Assembly (NCBI GenBank): GCA_029559155.1
Contig: JAKQCM010000119.1
Location: 1 to 55,026 of the forward strand
Direction: 5' to 3'
DNA: 55,026 bases
Source of the DNA: Chloroflexota bacterium
GTDB taxonomy: Bacteria; Chloroflexota; Anaerolineae; Promineifilales; Promineifilaceae
In this document: positions 1 through 9,329 of the stretch, one piece after another
Numbering within the stretch: the stretch's first letter is position 1
Layout of the letters: each line of letters opens with the position of its first letter
Translations under genes and position numbers: made by a program
The notes under the pieces: generated by a model
The model's database searches: none
The model's input: only the letters and a program-made list of their open reading frames with translations
What the model was told of the DNA's origin: nothing

Positions 1-101
1 TTCGTCCTCAGACCAGTAGGTTCTAAACAGTTTAGCACCAGGCGTTGATAGTGCGTTGCGGTGTATTTTCATTCATGGTGGTCGGCGGCAGCCGGTGAAG
101 T

Positions 102-233
<132 letters not shown>

Positions 234-560
234 GCGAAATCGGCATGGCCGGCCAGGATCTGACAGATGTCTACTTTCCATAGCAGTGCCAGTTCTTCTC
301 GCGCTTCCCGATACGGCATCCGGCTGCTAAATCGTGTCACCGCTTCTTGTACCTGTGGCGTGTAGGCGCCCCTCAGCAGTCCAAGTGCCTTAACCAGGAG
401 AAAAGCGTTGTCCCACATCCAAGACAACGCCACTGCTGCCGCTCAAATTGGATGGTTTGTCCTTCCTTACTCTTCAACTGCCGTTTCTTCCGCCCATTCT
501 TCACCATTGGCTGACTAGATGCGATGGACGAAAGGAGAGACACATTTGCTGCTGCAAACG
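234..560 (-). pseudogene. Decayed ISKra4-like transposase fragment
   Basis: On the minus strand, one frame gives MVKNGRKKRQLKSKEGQT followed by a zinc-knuckle-like WRCLGCGTTLF. After a frameshift near 395-410, the next frame gives ALGLLRGAYTPQVQEAVTRF and then MPYREAREELALLWKVDI. This order (basic N-terminal segment, Cys-x-x-Cys, 'LGL.PG.yTP..QE' and 'MP...A...L') is typical of the N-terminal half of ISKra4-family transposases. The catalytic part is absent. The similarity stops at about position 234, exactly where repeat R1 begins. Family assignment is from recognised motifs and was not verified by search. Confidence 0.6.
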
Positions 561-965
561 CGAACGACGACGCTTAATGGAGAATTGCGTGACGTTTTCT
601 GCGAGTGGTTTCCGGCTATGACCCAAACGGTAGAGAATCTTCCATTGGCCGTTTAGCCCCCGGTTTTGGGTGGTCTCCCTATGCCCTGCGCCCCGCGCTG
701 GCCTTTGCCTGGCTGGAGAAAGATTTTCCGCACACGGCGACCCGGTTTGATTTTGGGGTTGTAACTGACCAGGATATGGGTTATCTTCAGAAGGGTAAGA
801 CACGGCCGTTACGCCGCTGTGCCGCAGTAATTTAGTTCAACCAGACCTCATCACCCACGAACAACTACATATAAGGCCATCAATTGGTTTAACGACACCG
901 CATCTTCTGCCTGGGGGGCAGCCGTTGAATTGGTTCCGTCCTAAATTAAAACAAAGGAGAGAAAC
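561..965. other. Intergenic stretch without a clear gene
   Basis: Short frames exist on both strands but show no domain, no convincing ribosome binding site and no family resemblance. One ACGGCCGT lies near 800. It is probably further IS debris plus the 5' region of the S74-domain gene. I see no clear promoter. Confidence 0.5.
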
Positions 966-2270
966 ATGAAACGGAAACTTTCCCATCCACGATTAGTCCT
1001 TGCTTTGCTGGTGTTGTTCGGCGCCCTATTTGGGGTCAGTTGGGTCTATGGCCAGGGCAATCTGGCCCGCACCCCACTGGCCGGGCCAAACGACAGCGCC
1101 GCTCCGGTCGCTGCGCCGCTCGGGACGGCCTTCACCTACCAGGGCGAGCTGCAAGATCAGAGCCAGGCCGCCAACGGCGTCTACGACTTCTCTTTTCGGC
1201 TGTTTGATGGGCCAAATCCCCTCAGCGACAATCCCGTCGGTACGCCGGTGGCGGTTAACGGGGTGGATGTTGTTGATGGCATTTTTACCGTTGAGCTAGA
1301 TTTTGGCGCTTCGCCGTTTACCGGGGAGGCGCGCTGGCTGGAAATTTCGGTGGCGCGCACCGGCGGCAGCCTGACGACCCTGTCTCCTACGCAGCCCTTA
1401 ACGGCCGTGCCCTACGCCCTCTATGGCGAAGACGCCGACGCCAACCCGGCCAACGAGTTGAACACCGGCATTAACTTCACCGGCACCACCTTGCAAATCA
1501 CCGATGCGGGCGGCACGCTCTCGCAAAATCTCGGCACGTTTAATGGCAACCTGATTGTGACAACGAACGGCCGTCTCGGCGTGCGTGAGCCGTCGCCCAT
1601 CACCGACGTGCAAATCACCCAAAGCGACGGTCTGATCGGCGGCACGGGCGGCCTGACCTTCTCCCGCAGCACCAACTGGAAAATTATGCACACCGGCTCC
1701 CATTTAAGCTTCGTCGAGAACAACGTCCGGCGCTCCTACATAGAAACCGGCACCGGCAACTATGTGATTACCTCCGACGTGGCGCTGAAAAAAGACGTGC
1801 AGCCGCTGGGCGGGGTGCTGGATGGCGTCATGCAGTTGCAGCCGGTGCAGTACCATTACCTGACCCAGTCCGAGGACGCCGCCCAAAATTACGGCTTCAT
1901 CGCCCAGGACGTGGCCGGGGTTTTCCCCGAGCTGGCCCGCACCGCCGAGGACGGCACAATGGGTCTGGCTTACACCGATTTTGGCGTGCTGGCCATTGCC
2001 TCCATCCAGGAGCAGCAAGCGCAAATCGACGCCCTGCAGCGCGAGAACGAAGCCTTACGCGCCGAACTCGACGAGATTCGCTTGATGGTAGGCCAGGGCA
2101 CCATCAGCGCCGGCGGCGCGCCGCCGACCGGCCTGTCGGTCGCTGCGTCACAGCCCGGCGGTTTCGTCGCCAGCTCGATGAATGCCTGGTCGGCGCTGCT
2201 TCTGCTGAGTGTGGTTTTAGCCGGCGTCATGCTGATGTGGAACCGGCAGCAAAGAGGCCAGGCGTCATGA
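966..2270 (+). CDS. Surface protein with C-terminal peptidase S74 (intramolecular chaperone) domain
   Basis: The 434-residue protein starts at an ATG preceded by AAAGGAGAGAAAC. Residues 1-30 form a signal peptide (Arg/Lys, then LVLALLVLFGALFGVSWVYG). Residues 55-155 are a beta-rich region of a kind common in Chloroflexota exported proteins. Residues ~266-370 match the S74 domain, with SDVALKKDV carrying the Ser270/Lys275 dyad used for self-cleavage in phage endosialidase tailspikes. A short coiled coil (IQEQQAQIDALQRENEALRAEL written in parts, about 347-375) follows. A last hydrophobic helix with a basic tail lies at about 410-428. In tailspikes the domain assists trimerisation and is then released. 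Here it is followed by a membrane helix, so release would leave the chaperone domain on the membrane and free the N-terminal part. It overlaps the next gene by 4 bp. Confidence 0.8.
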   Translation: MKRKLSHPRLVLALLVLFGALFGVSWVYGQGNLARTPLAGPNDSAAPVAAPLGTAFTYQGELQDQSQAANGVYDFSFRLFDGPNPLSDNPVGTPVAVNGVDVVDGIFTVELDFGASPFTGEARWLEISVARTGGSLTTLSPTQPLTAVPYALYGEDADANPANELNTGINFTGTTLQITDAGGTLSQNLGTFNGNLIVTTNGRLGVREPSPITDVQITQSDGLIGGTGGLTFSRSTNWKIMHTGSHLSFVENNVRRSYIETGTGNYVITSDVALKKDVQPLGGVLDGVMQLQPVQYHYLTQSEDAAQNYGFIAQDVAGVFPELARTAEDGTMGLAYTDFGVLAIASIQEQQAQIDALQRENEALRAELDEIRLMVGQGTISAGGAPPTGLSVAASQPGGFVASSMNAWSALLLLSVVLAGVMLMWNRQQRGQAS

Positions 2271-2545
2271 AACAGCGCGATTGGATCAAAATTTTAACGG
2301 CCGTGTGCCTGATTTGCCTCGTAGTCGGTGGTCTGGCGCTGGCGCAAAGCGGCGGGACGTTCCATCTGGCGCAGTCCACGGTGGACGGCGGCGGCGGGTC
2401 CAGTTCTGGCGGCCAGTTCCTAGTCCGAGGCACGGTCGGTCAGGCCGACGCCGGCATAGTAAGCGCCGGCGATTTCCAGATCAACGGCGGCTTCTGGCAC
2501 AGCCGCGGCCCGGATCTGGTGTACCTGCCGATCATTGAACGCTAA
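2267..2545 (+). CDS. Small secreted protein with GGFW...YLPIIER tail
   Basis: The start codon overlaps the preceding stop (ATGA), so translation is probably coupled; a further upstream in-frame ATG at 2237 lies inside the previous gene and is less likely. The 92-residue product has a signal peptide (about residues 1-29, ILTAVCLICLVVGGLALAQ). It then carries the motif series 'Q...VDGGGG.SSGG.F.VRGTVGQADAG...AGDFQINGGFW' and ends in VYLPIIER. This arrangement is frequent in exported Chloroflexota proteins, where the Y/F-L-P-hydrophobic end is often the very C-terminus. Function is unknown. Context suggests a partner or stabiliser of the S74-domain protein at the cell surface. Confidence 0.75.
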   Translation: MKQRDWIKILTAVCLICLVVGGLALAQSGGTFHLAQSTVDGGGGSSSGGQFLVRGTVGQADAGIVSAGDFQINGGFWHSRGPDLVYLPIIER

Positions 2546-2581
2546 AAGAGTGGACCTGTCTTCAGGGTAAATATGCGGCGT

Positions 2582-2622
2582 GAGGCGTGATGCGTGACAA
2601 GAAAATTCACGCATCACGCCTC
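2582..2622. repeat. Intergenic hairpin GAGGCGTGATGCGTGA
   Basis: Perfect 16-bp inverted arms (2582-2597 and 2607-2622) with a 9-nt loop, 37 bp after the stop codon at 2545. The arms use the same GCGTGAT/GCGTGAA words as the hairpins at 35507-35538 and 44317-44384. It lies between converging transcripts, so a terminator or mRNA-end role is likely, but there is no T-run. Confidence 0.8.
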
Positions 2623-2709
2623 CTAAAAGGTAATCATCTATTCGGTTTTGTCTTGTTTCCCCAGAGGTAAAAATCCGGGTAGCCCTCAAAGTGCCATGTG
2701 CACAGCGCT

Positions 2710-2853
2710 TTAACAGCTGCATTCTGCGGCTGGTCTCTGACGCCCAGCGCTAAAAGTTAACCCCAGCAAAATGATTCCGGCCAACAAACTAATCCACGAG
2801 AACCCAACGATATGGCCAAAATGTGTTTGCTTAAAACGAACAGGTTGTAACAT
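2710..2853 (-). CDS. 47-residue single-span membrane peptide
   Basis: ATG at 2853-2851 is preceded by AAAAGGATCGAATC, a good ribosome binding site. The peptide has a basic start (MLQPVRFKQTHFGH), one hydrophobic helix (IVGFSWISLLAGIILLGLTF) and a polar tail with two Cys (AAECSC). It is the last gene of the ABC transporter operon, 63 bp after the permease. Such peptides are often accessory to a transporter, but no family is recognised. Confidence 0.55.
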   Translation of the reverse strand: MLQPVRFKQTHFGHIVGFSWISLLAGIILLGLTFSAGRQRPAAECSC

Positions 2854-2892
2854 GATTCGATCCTTTTATGATTTGTTCACTGATGGTGTGTA

Positions 2893-2920
2893 CTCAAAAC
2901 CCTTGGGACTTCGACATTAC
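2893..2920. repeat. Half copy of the CCCTAAGGG inverted-repeat element
   Basis: TCAAAACCCTTGGGACTTCG followed by CATTAC matches the right half of the complete element at 4580-4673. It lies between the permease stop and the small membrane peptide, about 40 nt upstream of that ATG on the minus strand. Confidence 0.5.
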
Positions 2921-4536
2921 AGGAGGTGTTTGCGGGTATGCGTTTCACCCATATAAGCTGCCAGCAACAGCAAGACGGCCAGACACAGGTAAACGAGAGG
3001 TGTACCGGCAGCAGCTGTTACTTCCCCATAGGCCATAAAATCCAACCAGGTATTGCCCACGGCCGCTGAGAACCACCACAGCAGATAAACCACCTGAAAC
3101 AAACGGCCGTTGCCGCTCCACACGCCACACGCCAGCGCCAGCGACGGGACAAACAATGCGCCAATAAGCATTCCCAGCCCTTGTGTGATGCTGCCGCTGG
3201 CCACGGCTTTGAAAACCAAAACGGCCGTGGCCGCCAGCGCCAGCGCTACACCGGCCAGCCAGGGCGCCCAAAACTGCGCCCGGCGCGGTTCCGGCGCGGC
3301 AAAAACCAGTGTGTGCGTGTGGTATGTCCGGCTGCGTGTGCCTAATTCTGCCCAGAGCAGCAGCGGCCACAACCAGGCCAGCGCGGCCACCGGCGGCCCG
3401 TCGCCGACCGGAGCCGCTACACTGACCAGGGTGATGAGCGCTGCCGTTCCATAAAGCCAATACGGACGGCCGTGCAGCATCAAGCCCAATTCCGCCTGCA
3501 AAAGCGCTGGCAGCGACGGCCGTTTCAGGGCCAACGTGCCGGCGCTAAGCTGCGTTGGCGTGATGGCCGGTTCCAGGTTGGGGTCGGCAGCCAGTTGGCG
3601 AACGGCCGTTGGCCGCCGTTTCCTGCGTGGTGACCACAGCACAATCGTTCGCGCCGGGTCAAAACGATCGAAGAAAAGGGCAGTCAGGAGTACCATGCCC
3701 ACGGCCACAGCCAGCCACAACAGCCGTTCCACGATGATGATGCCGCTCCAGGACATGCCTGGCCACAGAACGAGGGTAGGCAAACGGCCGTAACTGGCTC
3801 CGGCAAAGTTGAAATGGCCGTTATAAGCCGGATCAACGGTGGCGGCGAATGTTTGCAGCGCGGCGATAGGGCGGCTAACGCCCAGCAAATCGGGACGCGG
3901 GCTGATCCAGCCGATTTGCGCCTGAAACACCCCGGGCAAGGCAACGCCGCCCAGGTAAAAAAACCAGCCGAAGAAGTAGACAATGTTGCCCACCCCGCCA
4001 GAAAACAGCGGCAATGATTCAAACAATAAAGCCACAGCCGCGACCAGCGCCATCACCGGCAAACCGAGCAGCCAAAGCGGCGCCAGCAGCAAGACTGGTT
4101 GCACGGCCGTCGCTTCTCCGCGCACAAGCTGCATGGCCACAGCCATCACCGACAACACCGCCAACAAAATGGCGAGCACGGCCAGATTGCTGAGCCATTT
4201 GCCCAGCAGGTATAACGGCCGTTTCACCGGCGTCGAGGCGATAATCTGCCCAACGCGCGTGTCCCGGTCGCGGCTGATGCTGTTTTTAACGGCGTAAAAA
4301 GCGAACAACGGCAAAATCATCACCGCCAGCAAGCCAAACACCACGCCTACCCAGGCCGAGTTATAAACGCCGCGCCACGGCCCTAACGCCAACATCAGCG
4401 TTTGCGAATCGGCGGGCGGCAGGAAAAGGTAACCAAACCCAATCCCCAGCGCCGCCACCAACCAGATGCCCGGACGGCGCGCACGCTCTAAAAAGTCGGC
4501 TAACATCAGGTGAAACAGGATGTTGAAAGTGTTCAT
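2917..4536 (-). CDS. ABC-2 type transporter permease
   Basis: The 539-residue integral membrane protein has about twelve hydrophobic segments. The first block (residues 1-300) shows the ABC-2 pattern: an N-terminal helix, then a polar stretch SRDRDTRVGQIIASTPVKR before a group of helices. A central cytoplasmic linker (about 300-345, RRKRRP) precedes a second membrane block. The start has GGGAGACATTCTT upstream. It follows the ATPase gene by 144 bp, with an inverted-repeat element in the gap. Together they form an exporter of unknown substrate. The two-block structure suggests a duplicated or fused permease. Confidence 0.75.
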   Translation of the reverse strand: MNTFNILFHLMLADFLERARRPGIWLVAALGIGFGYLFLPPADSQTLMLALGPWRGVYNSAWVGVVFGLLAVMILPLFAFYAVKNSISRDRDTRVGQIIASTPVKRPLYLLGKWLSNLAVLAILLAVLSVMAVAMQLVRGEATAVQPVLLLAPLWLLGLPVMALVAAVALLFESLPLFSGGVGNIVYFFGWFFYLGGVALPGVFQAQIGWISPRPDLLGVSRPIAALQTFAATVDPAYNGHFNFAGASYGRLPTLVLWPGMSWSGIIIVERLLWLAVAVGMVLLTALFFDRFDPARTIVLWSPRRKRRPTAVRQLAADPNLEPAITPTQLSAGTLALKRPSLPALLQAELGLMLHGRPYWLYGTAALITLVSVAAPVGDGPPVAALAWLWPLLLWAELGTRSRTYHTHTLVFAAPEPRRAQFWAPWLAGVALALAATAVLVFKAVASGSITQGLGMLIGALFVPSLALACGVWSGNGRLFQVVYLLWWFSAAVGNTWLDFMAYGEVTAAAGTPLVYLCLAVLLLLAAYMGETHTRKHLL

Positions 4537-4579
4537 AAGAATGTCTCCCAGTCTCTTTGCCCCTTGGCAAGAAGTTTTT

Positions 4580-4673
4580 GTAACTTTACAGACTCCAAGG
4601 GTTTGCTCCTGTGGATTTGGATTGTTTGGGTATCAAACCCTTGGGGTCTTGCCAGAGAAGCCTGATTGGTTAC
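4580..4673. repeat. Inverted-repeat element E, complete copy 1
   Basis: Bounded by GTAAC and GTTAC, 94 bp. Inner arms are CAGACTCCAAGGGTTTGCTCC and its near-complement ATCAAACCCTTGGGGTCTTG. It lies 44 nt upstream of the permease ATG inside the ABC operon. Related copies are at 29897-29992 and 40572-40650, with half copies at 2893 and 34181. Confidence 0.75.
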
Positions 4674-4680
4674 AAGTTTT

Positions 4681-5631
4681 TTAAACAACTGAGATGGGTG
4701 ATTGGACCATCTCTAATTTCCGGTTGCCAGCCTGACTGGGAACGGCCGTTCCACTACCATCTACCTGCCCCAGATGAACTGCGCACAGGTAGGCATCTTC
4801 CAACGTGGGTGTCACACTATGGGCGTCGGCGGCCGGCGGCGCGATCGATACCAGGCGCACATGGATGCCATCGCTGCGGCGAATGGCGCTGCTGACCACA
4901 TGCTGCTGGCGCACGAGTGGCAGTTCCGCCGCCGGGATCACCCATTCCCACACGCACCCTTCCACCGCTTGCAGCAGTGCCTCTGGCGTGGTGTGCTGCC
5001 GCAGCCGGCCTTGATTGAGGATGGCGACTTCTGTCGCCGATGCCTCAATATCGGCCACGATATGCGTGGAAAAGAGGATGATCCGGTTACCGGCCAGATC
5101 AGCCATGAGTTGGCGAAAGCGATTACGCTCCTCCGGGTCCAGGCCGACCGTCGGTTCGTCTACAATGAGAAGCTGCGGATCGTTGAGTAAAGCCTGGGCA
5201 ATGCCGATCCGTTGTTTCATGCCGCCGGAATAGCTGCCTAACGGCCGTTTTGCGGCCTGGGTTAAATGCAAAACCGTGAGCAGTTCGTCGGTCCGGCGGC
5301 GGGCGGCGGCTTTGGGCAGCCCTTTAATCGCTGCCATGTAGTGCAAAAATTCGACGGCGTTGAGATGCGGGTAAACGCCAAAATCTTGCGGCAAATAGCC
5401 CAATGTCCGGCGCAGTGCATCTGGTTTTTGGGCAATATCGACGCCGTTCCACAGGACACGGCCGTTTGTGGCGGTCGTAATAGTGGCCAGAATATTCATG
5501 AGCGTTGTTTTGCCCGCCCCGTTTGGCCCCAGCAGCCCAATCACCCCAGGCTTCAGGCGTAACGTTGCTTCGTGCAGCGCCCATGTTCCTTTGCGATATT
5601 GTTTGGCGACAGATTCAATTTCTAATTGCAT
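4681..5631 (-). CDS. ABC transporter ATP-binding protein
   Basis: The 316-residue protein couples ATP hydrolysis to the adjacent permease. Walker A GPNGAGKTT is at about residues 35-43, the Q-loop in GYLPQDFGVY, the signature SYSGGMKQR at about 134-142, Walker B LLIVDEP and the H-loop STHIV. The order fits the DRA/ABC-2 exporter ATPase class. Residues after ~220 form a variable C-terminal domain found in drug- and lantibiotic-type exporters. The start is set by CGGAGGTCAAG before ATG. No regulator is adjacent. Confidence 0.9.
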   Translation of the reverse strand: MQLEIESVAKQYRKGTWALHEATLRLKPGVIGLLGPNGAGKTTLMNILATITTATNGRVLWNGVDIAQKPDALRRTLGYLPQDFGVYPHLNAVEFLHYMAAIKGLPKAAARRRTDELLTVLHLTQAAKRPLGSYSGGMKQRIGIAQALLNDPQLLIVDEPTVGLDPEERNRFRQLMADLAGNRIILFSTHIVADIEASATEVAILNQGRLRQHTTPEALLQAVEGCVWEWVIPAAELPLVRQQHVVSSAIRRSDGIHVRLVSIAPPAADAHSVTPTLEDAYLCAVHLGQVDGSGTAVPSQAGNRKLEMVQSPISVV

Positions 5632-6070
5632 CTTGACCTCCGTTTGTGTTGCCGTTTGTTGTTTATGAGGGAAGGGTAACGGAACGGCCGTTTCCCCATC
5701 GTCATGCCCCCTTTCAATTTTTCAAACGGTTGCCAAACGGCGCGACTGACCGCCTGCCAAACAGAATTCTCAAACTACACTTCTGTTCCATTGGCACAAG
5801 TTTGGAACCCCTGAACAGCCAAGCAGACAGGGTCTCCGGCTACGGTTTCCCATCCTCTGCCACCGCTAATAACACGGTCCAGCCGGCTTCTGCGCCAGCC
5901 CGATCCCGTCTTTGGCCTGCAGACGCTGATTTAGCCGTTTCGACGTGCCACCTGAATTTCCTTTAGGAAAATCAACTTATCAGGCTAAAGAGGTGACAAT
6001 ATGATACCCGGACATAATAACCCTTACGGTGCGAAAAACATTCGTATCCTTCATGTGACCAGGTATCGTT
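5632..6070. other. Intergenic region between ATPase genes
   Basis: No supported gene. It holds one AACGGCCGTTT near 5683. A plus-strand ATG at 6001 has a fair AGAGGTGACAAT in front, but its frame runs into the 3' end of the P-type ATPase gene and shows no domain. An AT-rich palindrome ATTTCCTTTAGGAAAAT is near 5956. Confidence 0.5.
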
Positions 6071-8749
6071 TTAGCTGGTTTTTCCCAGCCAACCCTTGCG
6101 GATCACCCATTTTGCCAATTCCAGCACCGGCACAATCGTCACGGACAGAACGCCAACAATCAACCAGTCTTTGGGTGGCAGGTAATAAGTGCCAAACGCA
6201 TCGTGCAAGAATGGGACGTACAAAATGACGAACAGCAACGCAATTTCCCACATAATAGCGAAATTAAGCCATTTGTTGGCAAAGGGTTTATTGAAGATCG
6301 AATGCCGGTCAGAGCGGAAGATGTAGGCCTTGAAGAACTGGATCAGCACCAGCGAAACGAAGGTCATTGTCATCGCTTCTTCCAGGCTCTTGCCCACGTT
6401 AAGCGCCCAAGTGAACAGTCCCAAATTGATCAAAGTGGACCACAGCCCTCCCAGCACCATCAACGCCACTACAGGGCGGGTGAAGATGCCGGTGTGGGGG
6501 TCGCGCGGTCGGTGCTTCATCAGGTCAGCTTCAGGCGGGTCTACCGATAGCGCCAGGGCTGGCAGGCCGTCGGTGGCCAGGTTGACATAGAGGATTTGCA
6601 CGGCCGTTAACGGCAAAGGTAGGCCCAAAAGCACCGAGCCGGCCATCAGGCCGATCTCACCGATGTTGGAAGAGAGCAGATACATCAGATATTTTTTGAT
6701 GTTACCAAATACACCCCGGCCTTCTTCAACAGCGGCCACAATCGAGGCGAAGTTGTCGTCGGTGAGGGTCATAGCGGCGGCTTCTTTCGTCACATCGGTA
6801 CCGGTGATGCCCATCGCAATGCCGATGTCGGCCTTTTTAAGCGCTGGAGCGTCATTAACGCCGTCGCCGGTCATGGCGGCAATGTGACCGCGTGATTGCC
6901 AGGCCGTCACAACACGCAACTTGTGCGAGGGAGAGACACGAGCATATACGCTGATATCCTCCACGTCGCGGCCCAACACCTCATCACTCATTTCCTCCAA
7001 CTCAGCCCCTGTCACCACCCGTCCGCCGTTGTGTAGCAGACCCAGTTCTCGCGCCACCGCCTGCGCCGTGACGGGGTGGTCGCCGGTGATCATCACCGGA
7101 CGGATGCCAGCCTCCCGGCACAAGGCGATGGCGGCTTTTGCTTCGGGACGCGGCGGGTCAATCATGCCTGTCAGTCCCAAAAAAGTCATACCCTTCTCGG
7201 CTGTTTCGAGGATCACATTGGATTTGGAGGCGATTCCCAGCACACGCAAAGCCTCGCCAGCCATCGTCTGCGCCTGGTTCAGGATGTCCTCGCGGGTGGC
7301 AGAATCCAACAGAAACACACCGTTCTCCGCCAGCACAAAATCGCAGCTAGCCAGAATCACTTCCGGCGCGCCTTTGGCGTAGGCAGTGGTTATGCCATCG
7401 GCCTCATGCAGGGTAGTCATGCGCTTGGTTTCGGAAGAAAAGGGGATTTCTTGCACACGTGGGTGAACGACGTCCAGAGCATCCTTCTGCAGCCCGGCCT
7501 TGGCCGCCGCTACAATCAACGCTCCCTCCGTGGGATCGCCTTTGATGCCCCAACCGCCGTTTTCAGTCTGCACCAGGCGCGTGTCGGAGGCCAGAGCGGC
7601 GGCGGTGAGCATCTGGCGCAGAGCAGGAAAGTATTCACCGGTTACGCCGCCATTGGTCGAGAAGTCGCCTTCGGGAGTGTAACCCGCGCCCGAGACGCTG
7701 ACCACCTGTCCGGCGCAGTACAGACGGCGTATGGTCATCTCGTCTTTGGTGAGCGTGCCCGTTTTATCAGAGCAGATCACCGAGGTGCTGCCGAGCGTTT
7801 CCACGGCAGGTAGGCGGCGGATCAGGGCGTTGCGCTTGACCATTTTTTGGACACCAATGGCCAGGGAAATGGTCACCACGACCGGCAGCGCCTCGGGCAC
7901 TACGGCCACGGCCAGAGCAATGCCGAAGATTAGCATCTCGATGAAGGGTTGACCGCGCAGCAGCCCCAGGGCAACGATGATCGCCACGACGACAAATGCC
8001 ACCCGCGCCAGCATGGTTCCGACCTTATCCAGATTGTGCTGGAGTGGGGTCTTGCCGCTTTCTACGTCTTGCAGCATTTTGGCGATCTTACCAAACTCGG
8101 TATTCATGCCGGTGGCCGTCACCAAGGCCTTACCACGGCCGTAAGTAACAGCAGTCCCGGCGTAAGCCATATTTTTGCGGTCGCCGAGGGGTATATCGGC
8201 GTTTTCCAGGGCGCGAACATGCTTTTCCACCGGCACCGATTCTCCTGTCAGGGCGGCTTCTTCGATTTGCAGGTTGACCGTTTCAAGGAGACGGCCGTCC
8301 GCGGGGATGCGGTCGCCGGTGCGCAGCAGGATCACTTCCCCCGGAACCACTTCACGGGCCGGAATTTTGCTTTCGGCCCCATCGCGCAGCACCGTGGCAG
8401 TGGGAGCGGCCATCTGGCGCAGGGCCTCAATGGCGCGTTCGGCGCGGTATTCCTGCACGAAGCCCAGCCCTACAGCGAACAGCACGATGATAGCGATCAC
8501 CACCGATTCGATGCCGTGTCCCAGGAAAAGCGAAATGATCGTCGCGCCGAGTAGAATCAATATCAGCACATTTTTGAATTGTTCGAGCAAAATTGTCCAT
8601 GGCGAAACCCGATGGGCGGCCTGTAACTCATTGGGACCGTTTTCTTGCAGACGTTTGGCCGCTTCGTTGGTATCCAGGCCGTTGGGGTTGGTATTCAGTT
8701 GTATCAGAGCGTCATCCCGAGTAAGGGTATGCCAGTGTTGTGTGTGCAT
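6071..8749 (-). CDS. P2-type cation-transporting ATPase (probable Mn2+/Ca2+ exporter)
   Basis: The 892-residue protein has the whole P2-ATPase layout. An N-terminal cation_ATPase_N segment ([10 protein letters not shown]) comes first, then M1-M2 and the actuator motif LTGES (~168). M4 carries VPEALP. The phosphorylation motif is [14 protein letters not shown] (Asp ~327), followed by the nucleotide domain with KGAPE, the hinge [20 protein letters not shown], and six C-terminal helices including [12 protein letters not shown]. Family members export Ca2+ or Mn2+ with ATP. PEALP instead of the common PEGLP is a small variation near the ion site. The yybP-ykoY riboswitch upstream argues for Mn2+ export. 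It starts after TGGAGATGAAGCCAAT. Confidence 0.9.
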   Translation of the reverse strand: MHTQHWHTLTRDDALIQLNTNPNGLDTNEAAKRLQENGPNELQAAHRVSPWTILLEQFKNVLILILLGATIISLFLGHGIESVVIAIIVLFAVGLGFVQEYRAERAIEALRQMAAPTATVLRDGAESKIPAREVVPGEVILLRTGDRIPADGRLLETVNLQIEEAALTGESVPVEKHVRALENADIPLGDRKNMAYAGTAVTYGRGKALVTATGMNTEFGKIAKMLQDVESGKTPLQHNLDKVGTMLARVAFVVVAIIVALGLLRGQPFIEMLIFGIALAVAVVPEALPVVVTISLAIGVQKMVKRNALIRRLPAVETLGSTSVICSDKTGTLTKDEMTIRRLYCAGQVVSVSGAGYTPEGDFSTNGGVTGEYFPALRQMLTAAALASDTRLVQTENGGWGIKGDPTEGALIVAAAKAGLQKDALDVVHPRVQEIPFSSETKRMTTLHEADGITTAYAKGAPEVILASCDFVLAENGVFLLDSATREDILNQAQTMAGEALRVLGIASKSNVILETAEKGMTFLGLTGMIDPPRPEAKAAIALCREAGIRPVMITGDHPVTAQAVARELGLLHNGGRVVTGAELEEMSDEVLGRDVEDISVYARVSPSHKLRVVTAWQSRGHIAAMTGDGVNDAPALKKADIGIAMGITGTDVTKEAAAMTLTDDNFASIVAAVEEGRGVFGNIKKYLMYLLSSNIGEIGLMAGSVLLGLPLPLTAVQILYVNLATDGLPALALSVDPPEADLMKHRPRDPHTGIFTRPVVALMVLGGLWSTLINLGLFTWALNVGKSLEEAMTMTFVSLVLIQFFKAYIFRSDRHSIFNKPFANKWLNFAIMWEIALLFVILYVPFLHDAFGTYYLPPKDWLIVGVLSVTIVPVLELAKWVIRKGWLGKTS

Positions 8750-8820
8750 ATTGGCTTCATCTCCAGGTTGTCAAAGGTCTTTTGGGGGATTTAAAATTGC
8801 CTCTAAAATGATTCAATAAC

Positions 8821-8867
8821 TCACATGCTTTCGTGATGGCATGTGACGCGGCCGGCCTAATCAGGCC
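8821..8867. other. Two small hairpins before the ATPase gene
   Basis: TCACATGC...GCATGTGA (8821-8846, 8-bp arms) and GGCCTAATCAGGCC (8854-8867) lie between the small secreted ORF and the ATPase start on the minus strand. Neither is followed by a T-run, so they look like intercistronic structure rather than terminators. Confidence 0.5.
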
Positions 8868-8896
8868 ACGAGAAGATATGCGCAAGTTATTTGAAG

Positions 8897-9166
8897 TTAG
8901 AGGTATTTTGGAGGTGGTGGGGCAAGGAGCAAAAAGTGCGAACACCGACGAACTGGCGCCTGTGATACTTTGTCAGCGCTTAATCTATTTGTCCATCCCC
9001 CAATAATGGGCATATTAAGCTCTTCGTCAAAATCAAATTGCTCAAACAGGCTGCAATCGCCTGACTCAGAAATGGTTATTGCCAGGTCAGAGCACTCAGC
9101 CGCCACGAGAATGGGTAATGCCAGGCCAGTAATAACAAGGAAGAAAAGCAGAGGCACAAATCGCAT
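8897..9166 (-). CDS. Small secreted protein behind the Mn2+ riboswitch
   Basis: About 89 residues. The N-terminus MRFVPLLFFLVITGLALPILVAAE is a clear signal peptide. The mature part is short, acidic (EQFDFDEEL) and has three Cys. The ATG at 9166 has only a weak GAGAAAAAG; an alternative TTG lies at 9178. It is the first reading frame after the riboswitch terminator and precedes the ATPase on the same strand. It may be a co-regulated periplasmic peptide. No family is recognised, and it could be a chance frame in a long leader. Confidence 0.45.
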   Translation of the reverse strand: MRFVPLLFFLVITGLALPILVAAECSDLAITISESGDCSLFEQFDFDEELNMPIIGGWTNRLSADKVSQAPVRRCSHFLLLAPPPPKYL

Positions 9167-9202
9167 TCTTTTTCTCAATAGTCAGACGAAAGTCATACAA
9201 AT

Positions 9203-9234
9203 AAAAAAAGACCATCACCCTGAAGGCGATGGTC
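9203..9234 (-). terminator. Riboswitch-controlled intrinsic terminator
   Basis: On the minus strand GACCATCGCC-TTCA-GGGTGATGGTC is followed by seven T. The 5' arm GACCATCG is the same segment that closes helix P1 of the manganese aptamer. Aptamer and terminator folds therefore exclude each other, and Mn2+ binding should allow read-through. Confidence 0.85.
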
Positions 9235-9320
9235 TTGCACATAAAGTCAGACAACCGGGAAATTACTTTCCGTCTTGACGGCTGCCCATCCCGGTGAGCC
9301 GGGCGGCTACTCCCCATCGG
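9227..9320 (-). promoter_or_regulatory. yybP-ykoY manganese riboswitch
   Basis: The minus strand carries the family hallmarks: GGGGAGTAGC in the first loop at about 9316-9305, and GCAAGACC at the 3' side (9238-9231). P1 pairs CGATGG with CCATCG. Between them lie a GC-rich P2 (GCCCGG/CCGGG) and a P3-like stem GTC/AGAC/GGAAA pairing with TTTCC/GTCT/GAC. This class senses Mn2+ and controls exporters, including P-type ATPases such as Lactococcus YoaB. The downstream ATPase fits exactly. Confidence 0.88.
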
Positions 9321-9329
9321 TGTGTTTAC

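Noticed and set aside
605-835. Plus-strand 76-codon frame
   Set aside because: No ribosome binding site, no domain, and it overlaps probable IS debris on the other strand.
6001-6228. Plus-strand frame with a fair ribosome binding site
   Set aside because: It runs into the 3' end of the P-type ATPase gene and shows no recognisable sequence.
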